In this document: in pieces, positions 1-10,469 of the stretch
Numbering within the stretch: position 1 is the stretch's first letter
Layout of the letters: each line of letters starts with the position of its first letter
Source: Hyperoodon ampullatus
Taxonomy: Eukaryota; Chordata; Mammalia; Artiodactyla; Ziphiidae
DNA length: 64,000 nucleotides
Reading direction: 5' to 3'
Assembly (NCBI GenBank): GCA_949752795.1
Contig: OX457056.1
Coordinates: forward strand, 174,492,428-174,556,427
Position numbers and translations under genes: made by a program
Notes under the pieces: model-generated
Told to the model about the DNA's origin: nothing
What the model saw: the letters and a program-made list of their open reading frames with translations, nothing else
The model's database searches: none

Positions 1-18
1 TTAAAAATGAAAAATTTA

Positions 19-197
19 CACAGATGTAGGGAACAAACGTATGGACAACAAAGGGGGAAAGAGGGGGGTGGGTCATGGTGGTGGTGGCGTGAGGAATCGA
101 GAGACTGGGATTGAAATATATACGCTAATATGTATAAAATAGACAACTAATAAGAACATGCTGTATAAAGAAATAAACAAAAACAAACAATAAAATA
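19..197 (+). mobile_element. 5'-truncated L1, short-form 3'UTR
   Basis: This is a fragment of an L1 3'UTR. It has a G-rich run (about 55-92), the line gactgggattga...cataataagaaca-type UTR text, and ends in tgctgtataaa followed by an A-rich tail. It is flanked by a 15-bp target duplication with one mismatch (AAAATGAAAAATTTA at 4-18, AAAATGGAAAATTTA at 198-212). It ends about 200 bases before the longer L1 3' ends seen elsewhere in the window, so it belongs to a short-form 3' end class. Confidence 0.8.
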
Positions 198-212
198 AAA
201 ATGGAAAATTTA

Positions 213-817
213 GAGAGGAAAGTAAACATCTCTGAAATGAAAATCTCATTTGTCAATGTCTGTGGTGTGAATACTCCCAGCCTAGCTAATTTCAAACTAT
301 CAACTTGGTGTTGCTGAATGCAGAGTCGGGAAGAAATGCACACACTTGGCTCTTGCAAGCTGGCATAAGTCAGCTCCAAGCCCACTACTCTCCTTATCTG
401 TAGAAATTTAAAGTTGATCATGACAGGAATCTATTCTTTAGAGGAGATTGGCTTGTATTTTTGTTAGGTACCTGGGAATGTTCCCAGTTTCAAACCACTT
501 TAATTTCTTAGCTTTTTCGGAGCATGCAGGTAGTTTTGAATTGTAATCCCAAATCCATTTGAGGTCTGCTTCTGTTAACAGATTCTCGGAAGAAATATCT
601 CCTTAGTTTTTTCCTTCCTTCTCTCAGGGAATCGATGTACTTGATCACCAATCTCCATTGTCATACCATGGCATTGTTGCTTCTTTTACCTGGATAATAT
701 ATTCAGTTTGTGAAATGGTTCACCTAATTTACGTGGAAATGATAGGCTGTAAAGGTTTTCTAAAGAACTGACATTATACTACCCACATAAAGCCAATCAA
801 AAGATATATTGTTTTAA
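213..817. other. Unassigned unique sequence
   Basis: I recognise no gene, repeat or RNA here. The open frames are short and lack conserved motifs. Confidence 0.5.
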
Positions 818-832
818 CCAACATGAATTTTT

Positions 833-1033
833 TTTTTTTTTGCGGTACGCGGGCCTCTCACTGTTGTGGCCTCTCCCGTTGCGGAGCACAGGCTCCGGAC
901 ACGCAGGCTCAGTGGCCATGGCTCACGGGCCCAGCCCCTCCGCAACATGTGGGATCTTCCTGGACCGGGGCACGAACCTGTGTCCCCTGTATCAGCAGGC
1001 GGACTCTCAACTACTGCGCCACCAGGGAAACCC
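833..1033 (-). mobile_element. CHR-type SINE, short odontocete form
   Basis: The reverse complement starts with the tRNA-derived head (cctggtggcgcagtagttga), contains a pol III B-box-like ggttcgtgccc, and ends in an A-tail (poly-T at 833-840 on this strand). A perfect 15-bp duplication, CCAACATGAATTTTT, flanks it (818-832 and 1034-1048). Short open frames crossing it are by-products of the SINE. Confidence 0.93.
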
Positions 1034-1702
1034 CCAACATGAATTTTTATTATTTTTTAGTTTTGCTGGTTTCAGTAGGCATAAAAACAGTCCATTCCGT
1101 AACAAATCTCCACAGTTGATATTTAATTTTCACCACATTGAAAAAGTTTGAACATTATCTATGGGATGTTCCAGTAAACATTTCAGAAAGATAGATTGTG
1201 CTTTAGTAAAAGAAATGTAAATTAAGTCATTTCAGGAATATTATCTTTATTTTCATACTATTAGAACATTTGGATACAGTGTTTCCCCACTTAAAGAATC
1301 ATTTATTTTATTTTATTTTAAAATTTTTAATTAATTAATTAATTGTTTTAAACATCTTTATTGGAGTATAATTGCTTTAAAATGGTGTGTTAGTACCTGC
1401 TTTATAACAAAATGAATCAGCTATACCTATACATATATCTCCATATCTCCTCCCGCTGGCATCTCCCTCCCACCCTCACTATCCCACCCCTCTAGGTGGT
1501 CATAAAGCACCGAACTGATCTCCTTGTGCTATGCGGCTGCTTCCCACTAGCTATCTATTTTACATTTGGTAGTGTATATAGGTGCATGCCACTCTCTCAC
1601 TTCGTCCCAGCTTACCTTTCCCACTCCCTGTGTCCTCAAGGCCATTCTCTATGTCTGCGTATTTATTCTGGTCCTGCCGAACCTTTTCTTTTTTTTTTAG
1701 AT

Positions 1703-4700
1703 CCCATATACATGTGTTAGCATACAGTATTTGTTTTTCTCTTTCTGACTTACTTCACTCTGTATGACAAACTCTAGGTCTATCCACCTCATTACAAATA
1801 ACTCAGTTGTGTTTCTTTTTATGGCTGAGTAATATTCCATTGTATATATGTGCCACATCTTCTTTATCCATTCATCTGTTGATGGACACTTAGGTTGCTT
1901 CCATGTCGTGGCTATTGTAAATAGAGCTGCAATGAACATTGTGGTACATGACTCTTTTTGAATTATGGTTTTCTCAGGGCGTATACCCAGTAGTGGGATT
2001 GCTGGGTCATATGGTAGCTCTTTTTTAATTTTTTAAGGAACCTCCATACTGTTCTCCATAGTGGCTGTATCAATTTACATTCCCACCAACAGTGCAGGAG
2101 GGTTCCCTTTTCTCCGCACCCTCTCCAGCACTTATTGTTTGTAAATTTTTTGATGATGGCCATTCTGACTAGTGTGAGGTGATACCTCATTGTAGTTTTG
2201 ATTTGCATTTCTCTAATGATTAGTGAGGCTGAGCAACCTTTCATGTGTTTGTTGGCAATCTGTGTATCTTCTTTGGAGAAATGTCTGTTTAGGTCCTCTG
2301 CTCGTTCTTGGATTGGGTTGTTTGTTTTTTTGATATTGAGCAGCGTGACCTGCTTGTAAATTTTGGAGATTAAGCCTTTGTCAGTTGCTTCATTTGCAAA
2401 TATTTTCTCCCATTCTGAGGGTAGTTTTTTCATCTTGTTTATGGTTTCCTTTGCTGTGCAAAAGCTTTTAAGTTTCATTAGGTCCCATTTGTTTATTTTT
2501 GTTTTTACTTCCATTTCTCTAGGATGTGGGTCAAAAAGGATCTTGCTGTGATTTATGTCATAGAGTGTTCTGCCTGTGTTTTCCTCTAAGAGTTTTATAG
2601 TGTCTGGCCTTACATTTTGGTCTTTAATCCATTTTGAGTTTATTTTTGTGTATGGTGTTAAGGAGTGTTCTAACTTTATTCTTTTACATGCAGCTGTCAA
2701 GTTTTCCCAGCACCTCTTATTGAAGAGGTTGTCTTTTCCCCATTGTATATTCTTGTCTCCTTTATCAAAAATAAGGTGACTATAGGTGCGTGGGTTTATC
2801 TCTGGGCTCTCTTTCTTGTTCCATTGATCTATGTTTCTGTTTTTGTGCCAATACCGTATTGTCTTGATTACTTCAACTTTGTAGTATAGTGTGAAGTTGG
2901 GAGCCTGATTTCTCCAGCTGTGTTTTTCTTTCTCAAGATTGCTTAACTATTCGGGGTCTTTTGTGTTTCCATACAAATTGGGAAATTTTTTGTTCTAGTT
3001 CTGTGAAAAATGCCATTGGTATTTTGATAAGGATTGCACTGAATCTGTAGATTGTTTTCGGTAGTGTAGTCATTTTCACAATGTTGATTCTTCCAATCGA
3101 AGAACATGGTATATCTCTCCATCTGTTTGTATCATCTTTAATTTCTTTCATCAGTGTCTTATAGTTTTCTACATACAGGTCTCTTGTCTCCTTAGGTAGG
3201 TTTATTCCTAGGTAATTTATTCTTTTTGTTGCAATGGTAAATGGGCATGTTTCCTTAATTTCTCTTTCAGATTGTTCATCATTAGTGTATAGGAATGCAA
3301 TAGATTTCTGTGCATTAATTTTGTATCCTTCTACTTTACCAAATTCATTGATTAGCTCTAGTAGTTTTCTGGTAGCATCTTTAGGATTCTCTATGTATAA
3401 TATCATGTCATCTGCAAACAATGACAGCTTTACTTCTTTTCCAATTTGGATCCCATTTATTTCCTTTTCTTCTCTGATTTCTGTGGCTAAAACTTTCAAA
3501 ACTTCGTTGAATAATAAGGGTGAGAGTGGACATCCTTGTCTTCTTCCTGATCTTAGAGGAAATGGTTTCAGTTTTTCACCATTGAGAATGATGTTAACTC
3601 TGGGTTTGTCATATATGGCCTTGATTATGTTGAGGTAATTTCCCTCCATGCCTACTTTCTGGAGGGTTTTTATCATAAATGGGTGTTGAATTTTGTTGAA
3701 AGCTTTTTCTGCATCTATTGAGATGATCAAATGGTTTTTCTCCTTCAACTTGTTAATATGGTGTATCATATTGATTGGTTTGCATATATTGAAGAATCCT
3801 TGCATTCCTGGAATAAGCCCCACTTGATCATGATGTATGATCCTTTTAATGTGCTGTTGTATTGTCTACTAGTGTTTGGTTCAGAATTTTTGCATCTAAG
3901 TTCATCAGTGATATTGGCCTGTACTTTTCTTTCTTTGTGACATCTTTCTCTGGTTTTGGTATCAGAGCAATGGTGGCCTCGTAGAATGAGTTTGGGAGTG
4001 TTCCTCACTGTGCTATATTTTGGAAGAGTTTGAGAAGGATAGGTGTTAGCTCTTCTCTAAATGTTTGATAGAATTTGCCTGTGTAGCCATCTGGTCCTGG
4101 GATTTTGTTTGTTGGAAGATTTTTAATCACAGTCTCAATTTCAGTGCTTGTGATTGGTCTGGTTATATTTTCTATTTCTTCCTGGTTCAGGCTCAGAAGG
4201 TTGTGCTTTTCTAAGAATTTGTCCATTTCTTCCAGGTTGTCCATTTTATTGGCATGCTGTTGCTTGTAGTAATCTCTCATGATTCTTTGTAATCTCTCAT
4301 GATACTTTGTATTTCTGCGGTGTCAGTTGTTACTTCTCCTTTTTAATTTCTAATTCTATTGACTTGAGTCTTCTCCCTTTTTTTCTTGATGAGTCTGACT
4401 AATGGTTTATCAATTTTGTTTACCTTCTCAAAGAACAACCTTTTAGTTTTACTGGTCTTTGCTGTTGTTTCCTTCTTTCTTTTTCATTTATTTCTGCTCT
4501 GATCTTTATGAATTCTTTCCTTCGGCCAACTTTGGGATTTTTTTGTTCTTCTTTCTCTAATTGCTTTAGGTGTAAGTTTAGGTTGTTTATTTGAGATGTT
4601 TCTTGTCTCTTGAGGTAGGATTGTATTGCTATAAACTTCCCTCTTAGAACTGCTTTTTCTGCATCCCATAGTTTTTGGGTCATCGTGTTTTCATTGTCAT

Positions 4701-5526
4701 TTGTTTCTAGGTATTTCTTGATTTCCTCTTTGATTTCTTCAGTGATCTCTTTGTTATTTAGTAATGTATTATTTAGCCTCCATGTATTTGTATTTTTTAC
4801 AGATTTTTTCCTGTAATTGATATCTAGTCTCATAGGGTTGTGGTCAAAAAAGATACTTGACACAATTTCAATTTTCTTAAATTTACCAAGGCTTGATTTG
4901 TGACCCAAGATATGATCTATCCTGGAGAATGTTCCATGAGCACTTGAGAAGAAAGTGTATTCTGTTGTTTTTGGATGGAATGTCCTATAAATATCAATTA
5001 AGTCCATCTTCTTTTATGTATCATTTAAAGCTTGTGTTTCTTTCTTTATTTTCATTTGGGATGATCTGTCCATTGGTGAAAGTGGGGTGTGAAAGTCCCC
5101 TACTATGATTGTGTTACTGTTGATTTCTCCTTTTATGGCTGTTAGCATTTGCCTTATGTATTGAGGTGCTCATATGTTGGGTGCATAAATATTTACAATT
5201 GTTGTATCTTCTTCTTGGATTGATTCCTTGATCATTATGTAGTGTCCTTCTTTGTCTCTTGTAATAGTCTTTCTTTTAAAGTCTATTTTGTCTGATATGA
5301 GAATTGCTACTCCAGCTTTCTTTTGATTTCCATTTGCATGGAATATCTTTTTCCATCCCCTCACTTTCAGTCTGTATGTGTCCCTAGGTCTGAAGTGCGT
5401 CTCTTGTGGATGGCATATGTACAGGTCTTGTTTTTGTATCCATTCAGCCAGTCTATGTCTTTTGTTTGGAACATTTAATCCATTTACGTTTAAGGTAGTT
5501 ATTGATATATATGTCCCTATTACCAT
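1703..5526 (-). pseudogene. L1 ORF2 (endonuclease/reverse transcriptase), broken
   Basis: ORF2p nicks DNA and copies L1 RNA at the nick. The interval is about 1,275 codons, the usual family length. The endonuclease domain lies at 5526-4800: TLNVNGLN holds the metal-site Asn, PQETH the catalytic Glu, and RIDHIL and FDHNPM are later motifs; the GDFN motif reads GDFH. The RT domain is at 3823-2933, with the palm motif FADDM. The C-terminal Cys/His segment ([18 protein letters not shown]) is near 2130-2080. Lesions: a nonsense codon after NIYAPNI (5170), a 20-bp tandem duplication at 4269-4302, and at least four further frame changes (near 4420, 4005, 3800, 2930). Confidence 0.9.
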
Positions 5527-5579
5527 TTTCTTAGTTGTTTTGGGTTTGTTATTGTAGGTCTTTTCCTTCTCTTGTGTTT

Positions 5580-6474
5580 CCTGCCTAGAGAAATGTCTTT
5601 AGCATTTCATGTAAAGCTGGCTTGGTGGTGCTGAATTATCTTAGCTTTTGCTTATCTGTAAAGATTTTAATTTCTGTGTGGAATCTGAATGAGATTCTTG
5701 CTGGGTAGAGTGATCTTGGTTGTAGGTTTTTCCCTTTCATCACTTTAAATATGTCCTGCACTTCCTTCTGCCTTGCAGAGTTTCTGCTGAAAGATCAGCT
5801 GTTAACCTTATGGGTATTCCCTTGTATGTTACTTGTTGTTTTTCCCTTGCTGCTTTTAATATTTTTCTTTGTATTTAATTTTTGATAATTTTATTAATAT
5901 GTGTCTTGGCGTGTTTCTCCTTGGATGTATCCTCTATGGAACTCTCTGCACTTCTTGGACTTGATTGATTATTTCCTTCCCCATATTATGTAAGTTTTTG
6001 ACTATAATCTCTTCAAATATTTTTCAGTGCCTTTCTTTTTCTCTTCTTCTTCTGAGACCCCTATAATTTGAATGTTGGTGTGTTTAGTGTTGTCCCAGAT
6101 GTCCGTGAGACTGTCCTCAATTCTTTTCATTCATTTTTCTTTATCCTGCTCTGTGCTAGTTATTTCCCATTTATTATCTTCCAGGTCACTTATCTGTTCT
6201 TCTGCCTCAGTTATTCTGCTATTGATCCCTTCTAAAGAATTTTTAATTTCATTTATTGTGTTTTCATCACTGTTTGTTTGCTCTTTCATTCTTTTAGGTC
6301 CTTGTTAAATGTTTCGTGTTTTTTCTCTATTCTATTTCCAAGATCTTGGATCATGTTTACTATAATTACTCTGAATTCTTTTTCAGGTAGACTGTCTATT
6401 TCCTCTTCATTTGTTTGGTCTGATGGGTTTTTACCTTGCTCCTTCATCTGCTGTGTGTTTCTATGTCTTCTCAT
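5580..6474 (-). pseudogene. L1 ORF1 (RNA-binding chaperone), broken
   Basis: L1 ORF1p is a trimeric RNA-binding protein that coats L1 RNA. The start (MRRHRNTQQM) opens an N-terminal acidic and coiled-coil-like part (EEEIDSLPEKEF, IQDLGNRIEKK). The first frame stops at 6286 after about 62 codons. Reading on in other frames gives recognisable C-terminal text (LYPARISF, FTDKQKLR) near 5640-5700, typical of the ORF1 carboxy-terminal domain. Expected length is about 300 codons, which the interval matches. Frameshifts and stops make it non-functional. Confidence 0.8.
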
Positions 6475-7299
6475 TTTGCTTAACTTACTGTGTTTGGGGT
6501 CTCTTTTTCACAGGCTGCAGGTTCATAGTTCCCATTGTTTTTGGTGTCTGCTTCCAGTGGGCAAGCTTGGTTCAGTGGGTTTTTTAAGCTTCCTAGTGGA
6601 TGGGACTGGTGCCTGTGTTCTGATGGATGAGGCTTGATCTTGTCTTTCTGGGGTGCAGGACCATGCCCAGTGGTGTGTTTTATGGCATCTGTGACCTTAT
6701 TATGATTTTAGGCAGCCTCTCTGCTAATAAGTAGGGTTGTGTTCCTGTCTTGCTAGTTGTTTGGCATAGGGTGTCCAGCACTGTAGCTTGCTGGTCGTTG
6801 AGTGGAGTGGGGTCTTAACGTTGAGATGGAGATCTCTGCGAGCGCTTTTGCCAGTTGATATTACATGGAGCTGGGAGGTCTCTGGTGGACCAATGTCCTG
6901 AACTCAGCTCTCCCACTTCAGAGGCAGAGGCCTGAAACCCGGTCGAAGCACCAAGATCCTGTCAGCCACACTTTTGGGAAGTCTGAGGTCTTCTGCCATT
7001 GTTCAGTAGATGTTCTGTAGTTGTTCCACATGCAGATGTATTTCTGATATATTTGTGGGGAGGAAGGTGATCTCCATGTCTTAATCCTCTGCCATCTTGA
7101 AGGTCTCTCCCAATCATTTATTTTAAAACTTAAGCAAGGTTACATAGTAGCTCTGAGTTCACTCATTGTTGTTCAGATGCTTGGACTGTGGCAGAGATTG
7201 TTAGCTGCCCACAAAAATCTGTCCTTCTCTTCGTCCATAGTGGAAAGGCATGAATTTGTATTAATCTTTCTAATGGCATTCCATTACTATTTAAACTAT

Positions 7300-7815
7300 T
7301 CATTTCCTTTATGCATTCACCCATCAGTGGACATTTAGGTTGTTTCTATATCTTGGCTATTGTGAGTCATGAGTCAGTGAACATAGGAGTGCAGATATCT
7401 ATATATCAGTGTATGTCTATCTATATACAACGGAATATTATTCAGCCTTAAAATAGAAGGAAATCCTGGCATTTGCATCAACATGGATGAACCTGGAGAA
7501 CATTACACTAATTGAAATGAGCCCAACACAGAAAGACAGGTACTTGCATAATTAGAGTTATATATGACACCTAACATAGTCAGTTTCATGGAAGCAGAAA
7601 GTAGAATGGTGGTGGCTGGGAGTTAGGTGAAAGGGGAAATGGGGAGAAGTTGGTCAAAGTTTATAAATTTTCAGTATTTTGGGATGAATAAGTTCTGGAG
7701 GTCTAATGTGTACAGCTTGGTGAGAACAGTTATAGATACAGTTAACAGTACTGCATTATGAACTTGAAATTTCCTAACATGTAGATGTTTCACATACTCA
7801 CCACACCAAAAAAAA

Positions 7816-7857
<42 letters not shown>

Positions 7858-8024
7858 TGAGAGAGAAAAAGAAAGATAAAGTAATGGTGAGGTGATGAAT
7901 ATTTTAATTGGCTTGGTTGTGGTGATTGTTTCACAATGTATACAGATCTCAAAACATTAAGTTATACACCTAATTATATACAATCTCTATTTGTCAGTTT
8001 TACCTCCATAAAGCTGAAAAAAAG
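7300..8024 (+). mobile_element. Old L1 with 5' inversion (twin-primed)
   Basis: Positions 7300-7408 match the minus strand of the L1 ORF2 C-terminal region (ggacatttaggttgtttct). From 7409 the sequence is L1 plus strand and continues from the next part of the same region (cggaatattattcagcc) through the 3'UTR to about 8024. The two pieces are adjacent in the L1 consensus but inverted relative to each other, the mark of twin priming. A simple A/GA repeat at 7807-7876 has expanded inside the 3'UTR. Confidence 0.75.
7807..7876. repeat. Poly-A and (GA)n microsatellite
   Basis: About 18 A followed by about 15 GA units and imperfect purine sequence, lying in an old L1 3'UTR. Confidence 0.95.
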
Positions 8025-9890
8025 AACTCATGCCGTTCTGTGGGGGAAATATGTCATTTTTAGCCCTGTGTACTGACATGGCCCAGGAGCAAGGTCATTT
8101 TGTGATGTGCTCTAGTGCTAAGGAGCATGGGGCCTCTTGGAAAAAAAAAGGTTGATTCCAAGTCTGGACTGGAAGGTTTTGTGAGAGACTGGAGCATTTA
8201 GTCGTGCCAGAAAGCTAGGAAGCCTTCAAAGATTAATGGTATTATGTCAAAAGACCACAGAAACCAATTTAAAGTGTACTTGAGACAATTTGAGCATCAA
8301 AAGGAGGATAATGGCTCTGGTCAATTGACACACATTAAATCTGAAAAAATGTTAATATATAATTTTGTACAAAGGAGAAAAGCTAACAAAATGTCGAGGC
8401 ATATTATGCAATCATGTTGCTGTTATTGACTAATTTATTATATTGTTAAAGAGGATAGGGACAAAAAATGTAATCACTTCTGGTAAATGTATTTTCTGAC
8501 TCAAAGGGAAGATGAGTAGAATGATACCATAAGTTGTGACCTTAAAGCAGACATGAAATATTCAAATTAAATTGTGTATGTATACATTTATATTAGTAAT
8601 ACATAATACATAATTATGTAATATATGTTATATATATTAGTATTTTAAAGAGTTTTATGGTTCTAAGAATGAAAAAAAATGCAAGAGCATTCAGATCTAA
8701 AGGATTTAAAGTTCTGCTTCTCAGGATCGCATCAAGCGCAAAGTCTCTAAGGTTAGAATGAGAAAGACGTTTACTTACTTTGAAGTTTACCAACTCATGT
8801 GAAGGAACTGTTGGTAGACTGAAGAATTAGGTCTTGTACATAACTTGAATCCCAGAGAGTGAGCTAACTGATCATCTTAGAGTTATGAAATCACTGATGT
8901 AGCAAACAAAAATTGTATTCAGCAAATCACGTCAGAGTAACAACATCCTTCTAGCGTAAATCTCTCTTAGTAATGTCAGTGGTGGGGTATGATCACTGTT
9001 TTCCTTAGTGAAATAATGTTTTTTGAACTTGAGAAAATTTAGAATTAAGTGCAGAAATGTTCAAGAAAATCAGACTTTTAGGATTAGTATTTTCATGTTG
9101 AGACAGAAGCTGTGCCTATCTGATATTGCACATGCTAATAAAAAGTGGGAGAATTTGGCCTAATGGAGTGACAACCTTTTAACTAATTTGAAATGGCTAT
9201 TTAAATACTACAGTTTTATGATTTTAAGAAATAATCATGTGCAGTTATATCTCATCTAAGATATTAGGTTCATTTTATACACTTTTAAAATTTAATTAAT
9301 AAGAATTATTTAATACTCAGGAAGTTTCTACTTCTTGAATGAGCCAGTGTAGTATTTAAAAGGGGGAAGCTTGAGGTGATCCAGGTGAAAATGTTCTTCT
9401 ATCACAGAATATCATCCCTCTACATTGTCACCCATAGTGTCTTCCTTGACACCTAACTGCCTAACCTACAAATTGGAACCCTGAGTCTTAAAAGGCTACC
9501 TACACACAACAGGTTACTTAGTCCTCCCTGTTCACAAGCTCTGGCTATACCCAGATAAGATTCCCAAGGTCTTATTCCCCAATCCTTGTCCTCATCCAGT
9601 TATTCCACTAAGTGACACACTTGGGCATAATAGAATGACAACAACAACAGACTGCTCTATTTTCCCAAAGAGTCCTACCACATTGTGTGCTCTGCCCCAT
9701 TTTTGCCTCTTATAATACTGATAAAACAAGGAAGCCAGTACAGGTGCATCCCATTGGGTGGGTGGGTGGGAGGTCCCTTACTTACTTAGAAAATGACTGA
9801 ATTTTCTATCCTGGGAGTTACAACCATGTCCTGCTTGTTCTATACATGCTCTTTGGAGGGACCAAAGCTTTCCAAATAATATTAATATCA
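8025..9890. other. Unassigned unique sequence
   Basis: No gene or clear repeat is recognised. An AT-rich, partly self-complementary patch lies near 8571-8645, and a (GGGT)n patch near 9757-9770. The longest frame (8244-8429) has no recognisable motif. Confidence 0.5.
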
Positions 9891-9901
9891 AAAATAACTT
9901 G

Positions 9902-10024
9902 GGAGATTGGGATTGACATATATACACTAATAGGTATAAAATGGGTAACTAATAAGAACCTGCTGTATAAAAAAATAAATACAATTCTAAAATTCAAAAA
10001 AATAAAATAAAATAACATAAAATA
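9902..10024 (+). mobile_element. 5'-truncated L1, short-form 3'UTR (younger)
   Basis: Only the last 123 bases of an L1 are present, starting ggagattgggattgac and ending tgctgtataaaa plus an A-rich tail with ataaaat units. The flanking target duplication is perfect: AAAATAACTTG at 9891-9901 and 10025-10035. It sits at the left target duplication of the older L1 that follows. Confidence 0.88.
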
Positions 10025-10040
10025 AAATAACTTGCTCTAC

Positions 10041-10454
10041 AACATGGATGGACCTAGAGATTGTCATACTGAGTGAAGTAAGTCAGACAGAAAAAGACAA
10101 ATATATAATATCACTTATACATGGAATCTAAAAAATGGTAGAAATGAACTTATTTACAAAACAGAAATAGAGTCACAAATGTAGAAAAAAAACTATGGTT
10201 ACCAGGGGTGAAAGGGGGGAGGGATAAACTGGGAGATTGGGATTGACATATACACACTACTATATATAAAGTAGATAACTAATAAGGACCTGCTGTATAC
10301 CACAGAAAACTCTACTCAATACTCTGTAATAGCCTATGCGGGAAAAGAATCTAAAAAAGAGTGGATATATGTATTGTATAACTGATTCACTTTACTGTAT
10401 ACCTGAAACTAACACAACATTGTAAATCAACTATGCTTCAATAATAATGGAAAG
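10041..10454 (+). mobile_element. 5'-truncated L1, long-form 3' end (older)
   Basis: It begins in the ORF2 C-terminus (atggatggacctagag) and runs through a long-form 3'UTR ending cacctgaaac-type text and cttcaataataatgg. Imperfect target duplications flank it: AAATAACTTGCTCTA (10026-10040) and AAATAATTTGCTTTA (10455-10469), 13 of 15 bases equal. It is older than its neighbour at 9902, which interrupted its left duplication. Confidence 0.85.
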
Positions 10455-10469
10455 AAATAATTTGCTTTA

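Larger units (their letters stand above)
1311..7111 (-). mobile_element. Full-length LINE-1, inactive
   Basis: A 5.8-kb L1 in minus orientation, bounded by a perfect 14-bp target duplication, AATCATTTATTTTA (1297-1310 and 7112-7125). In sense order it has a 5'UTR starting gggagagaccttcaagatgg (7111-6475), ORF1 (about 6474-5580), a short spacer, ORF2 (about 5526-1703), and a 3'UTR of about 390 bases ending in an A-rich tail near 1311. Both frames are broken, so it cannot move by itself. The perfect duplication against frequent coding lesions suggests moderate age. Its 3'UTR is of a different type from the plus-strand L1s with the cttcaataaaaa end. Confidence 0.93.

Noticed and set aside
823..1151. 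Frames of about 100 codons with the string CGLSRCGAQAPD, also at 38084, 42714, 48375 and 55787
   Set aside because: The same peptide recurs because all are translations of the same SINE.
2363..4008. Plus-strand frames across the L1 (e.g. 3234-3638)
   Set aside because: They are antisense shadows of ORF2.
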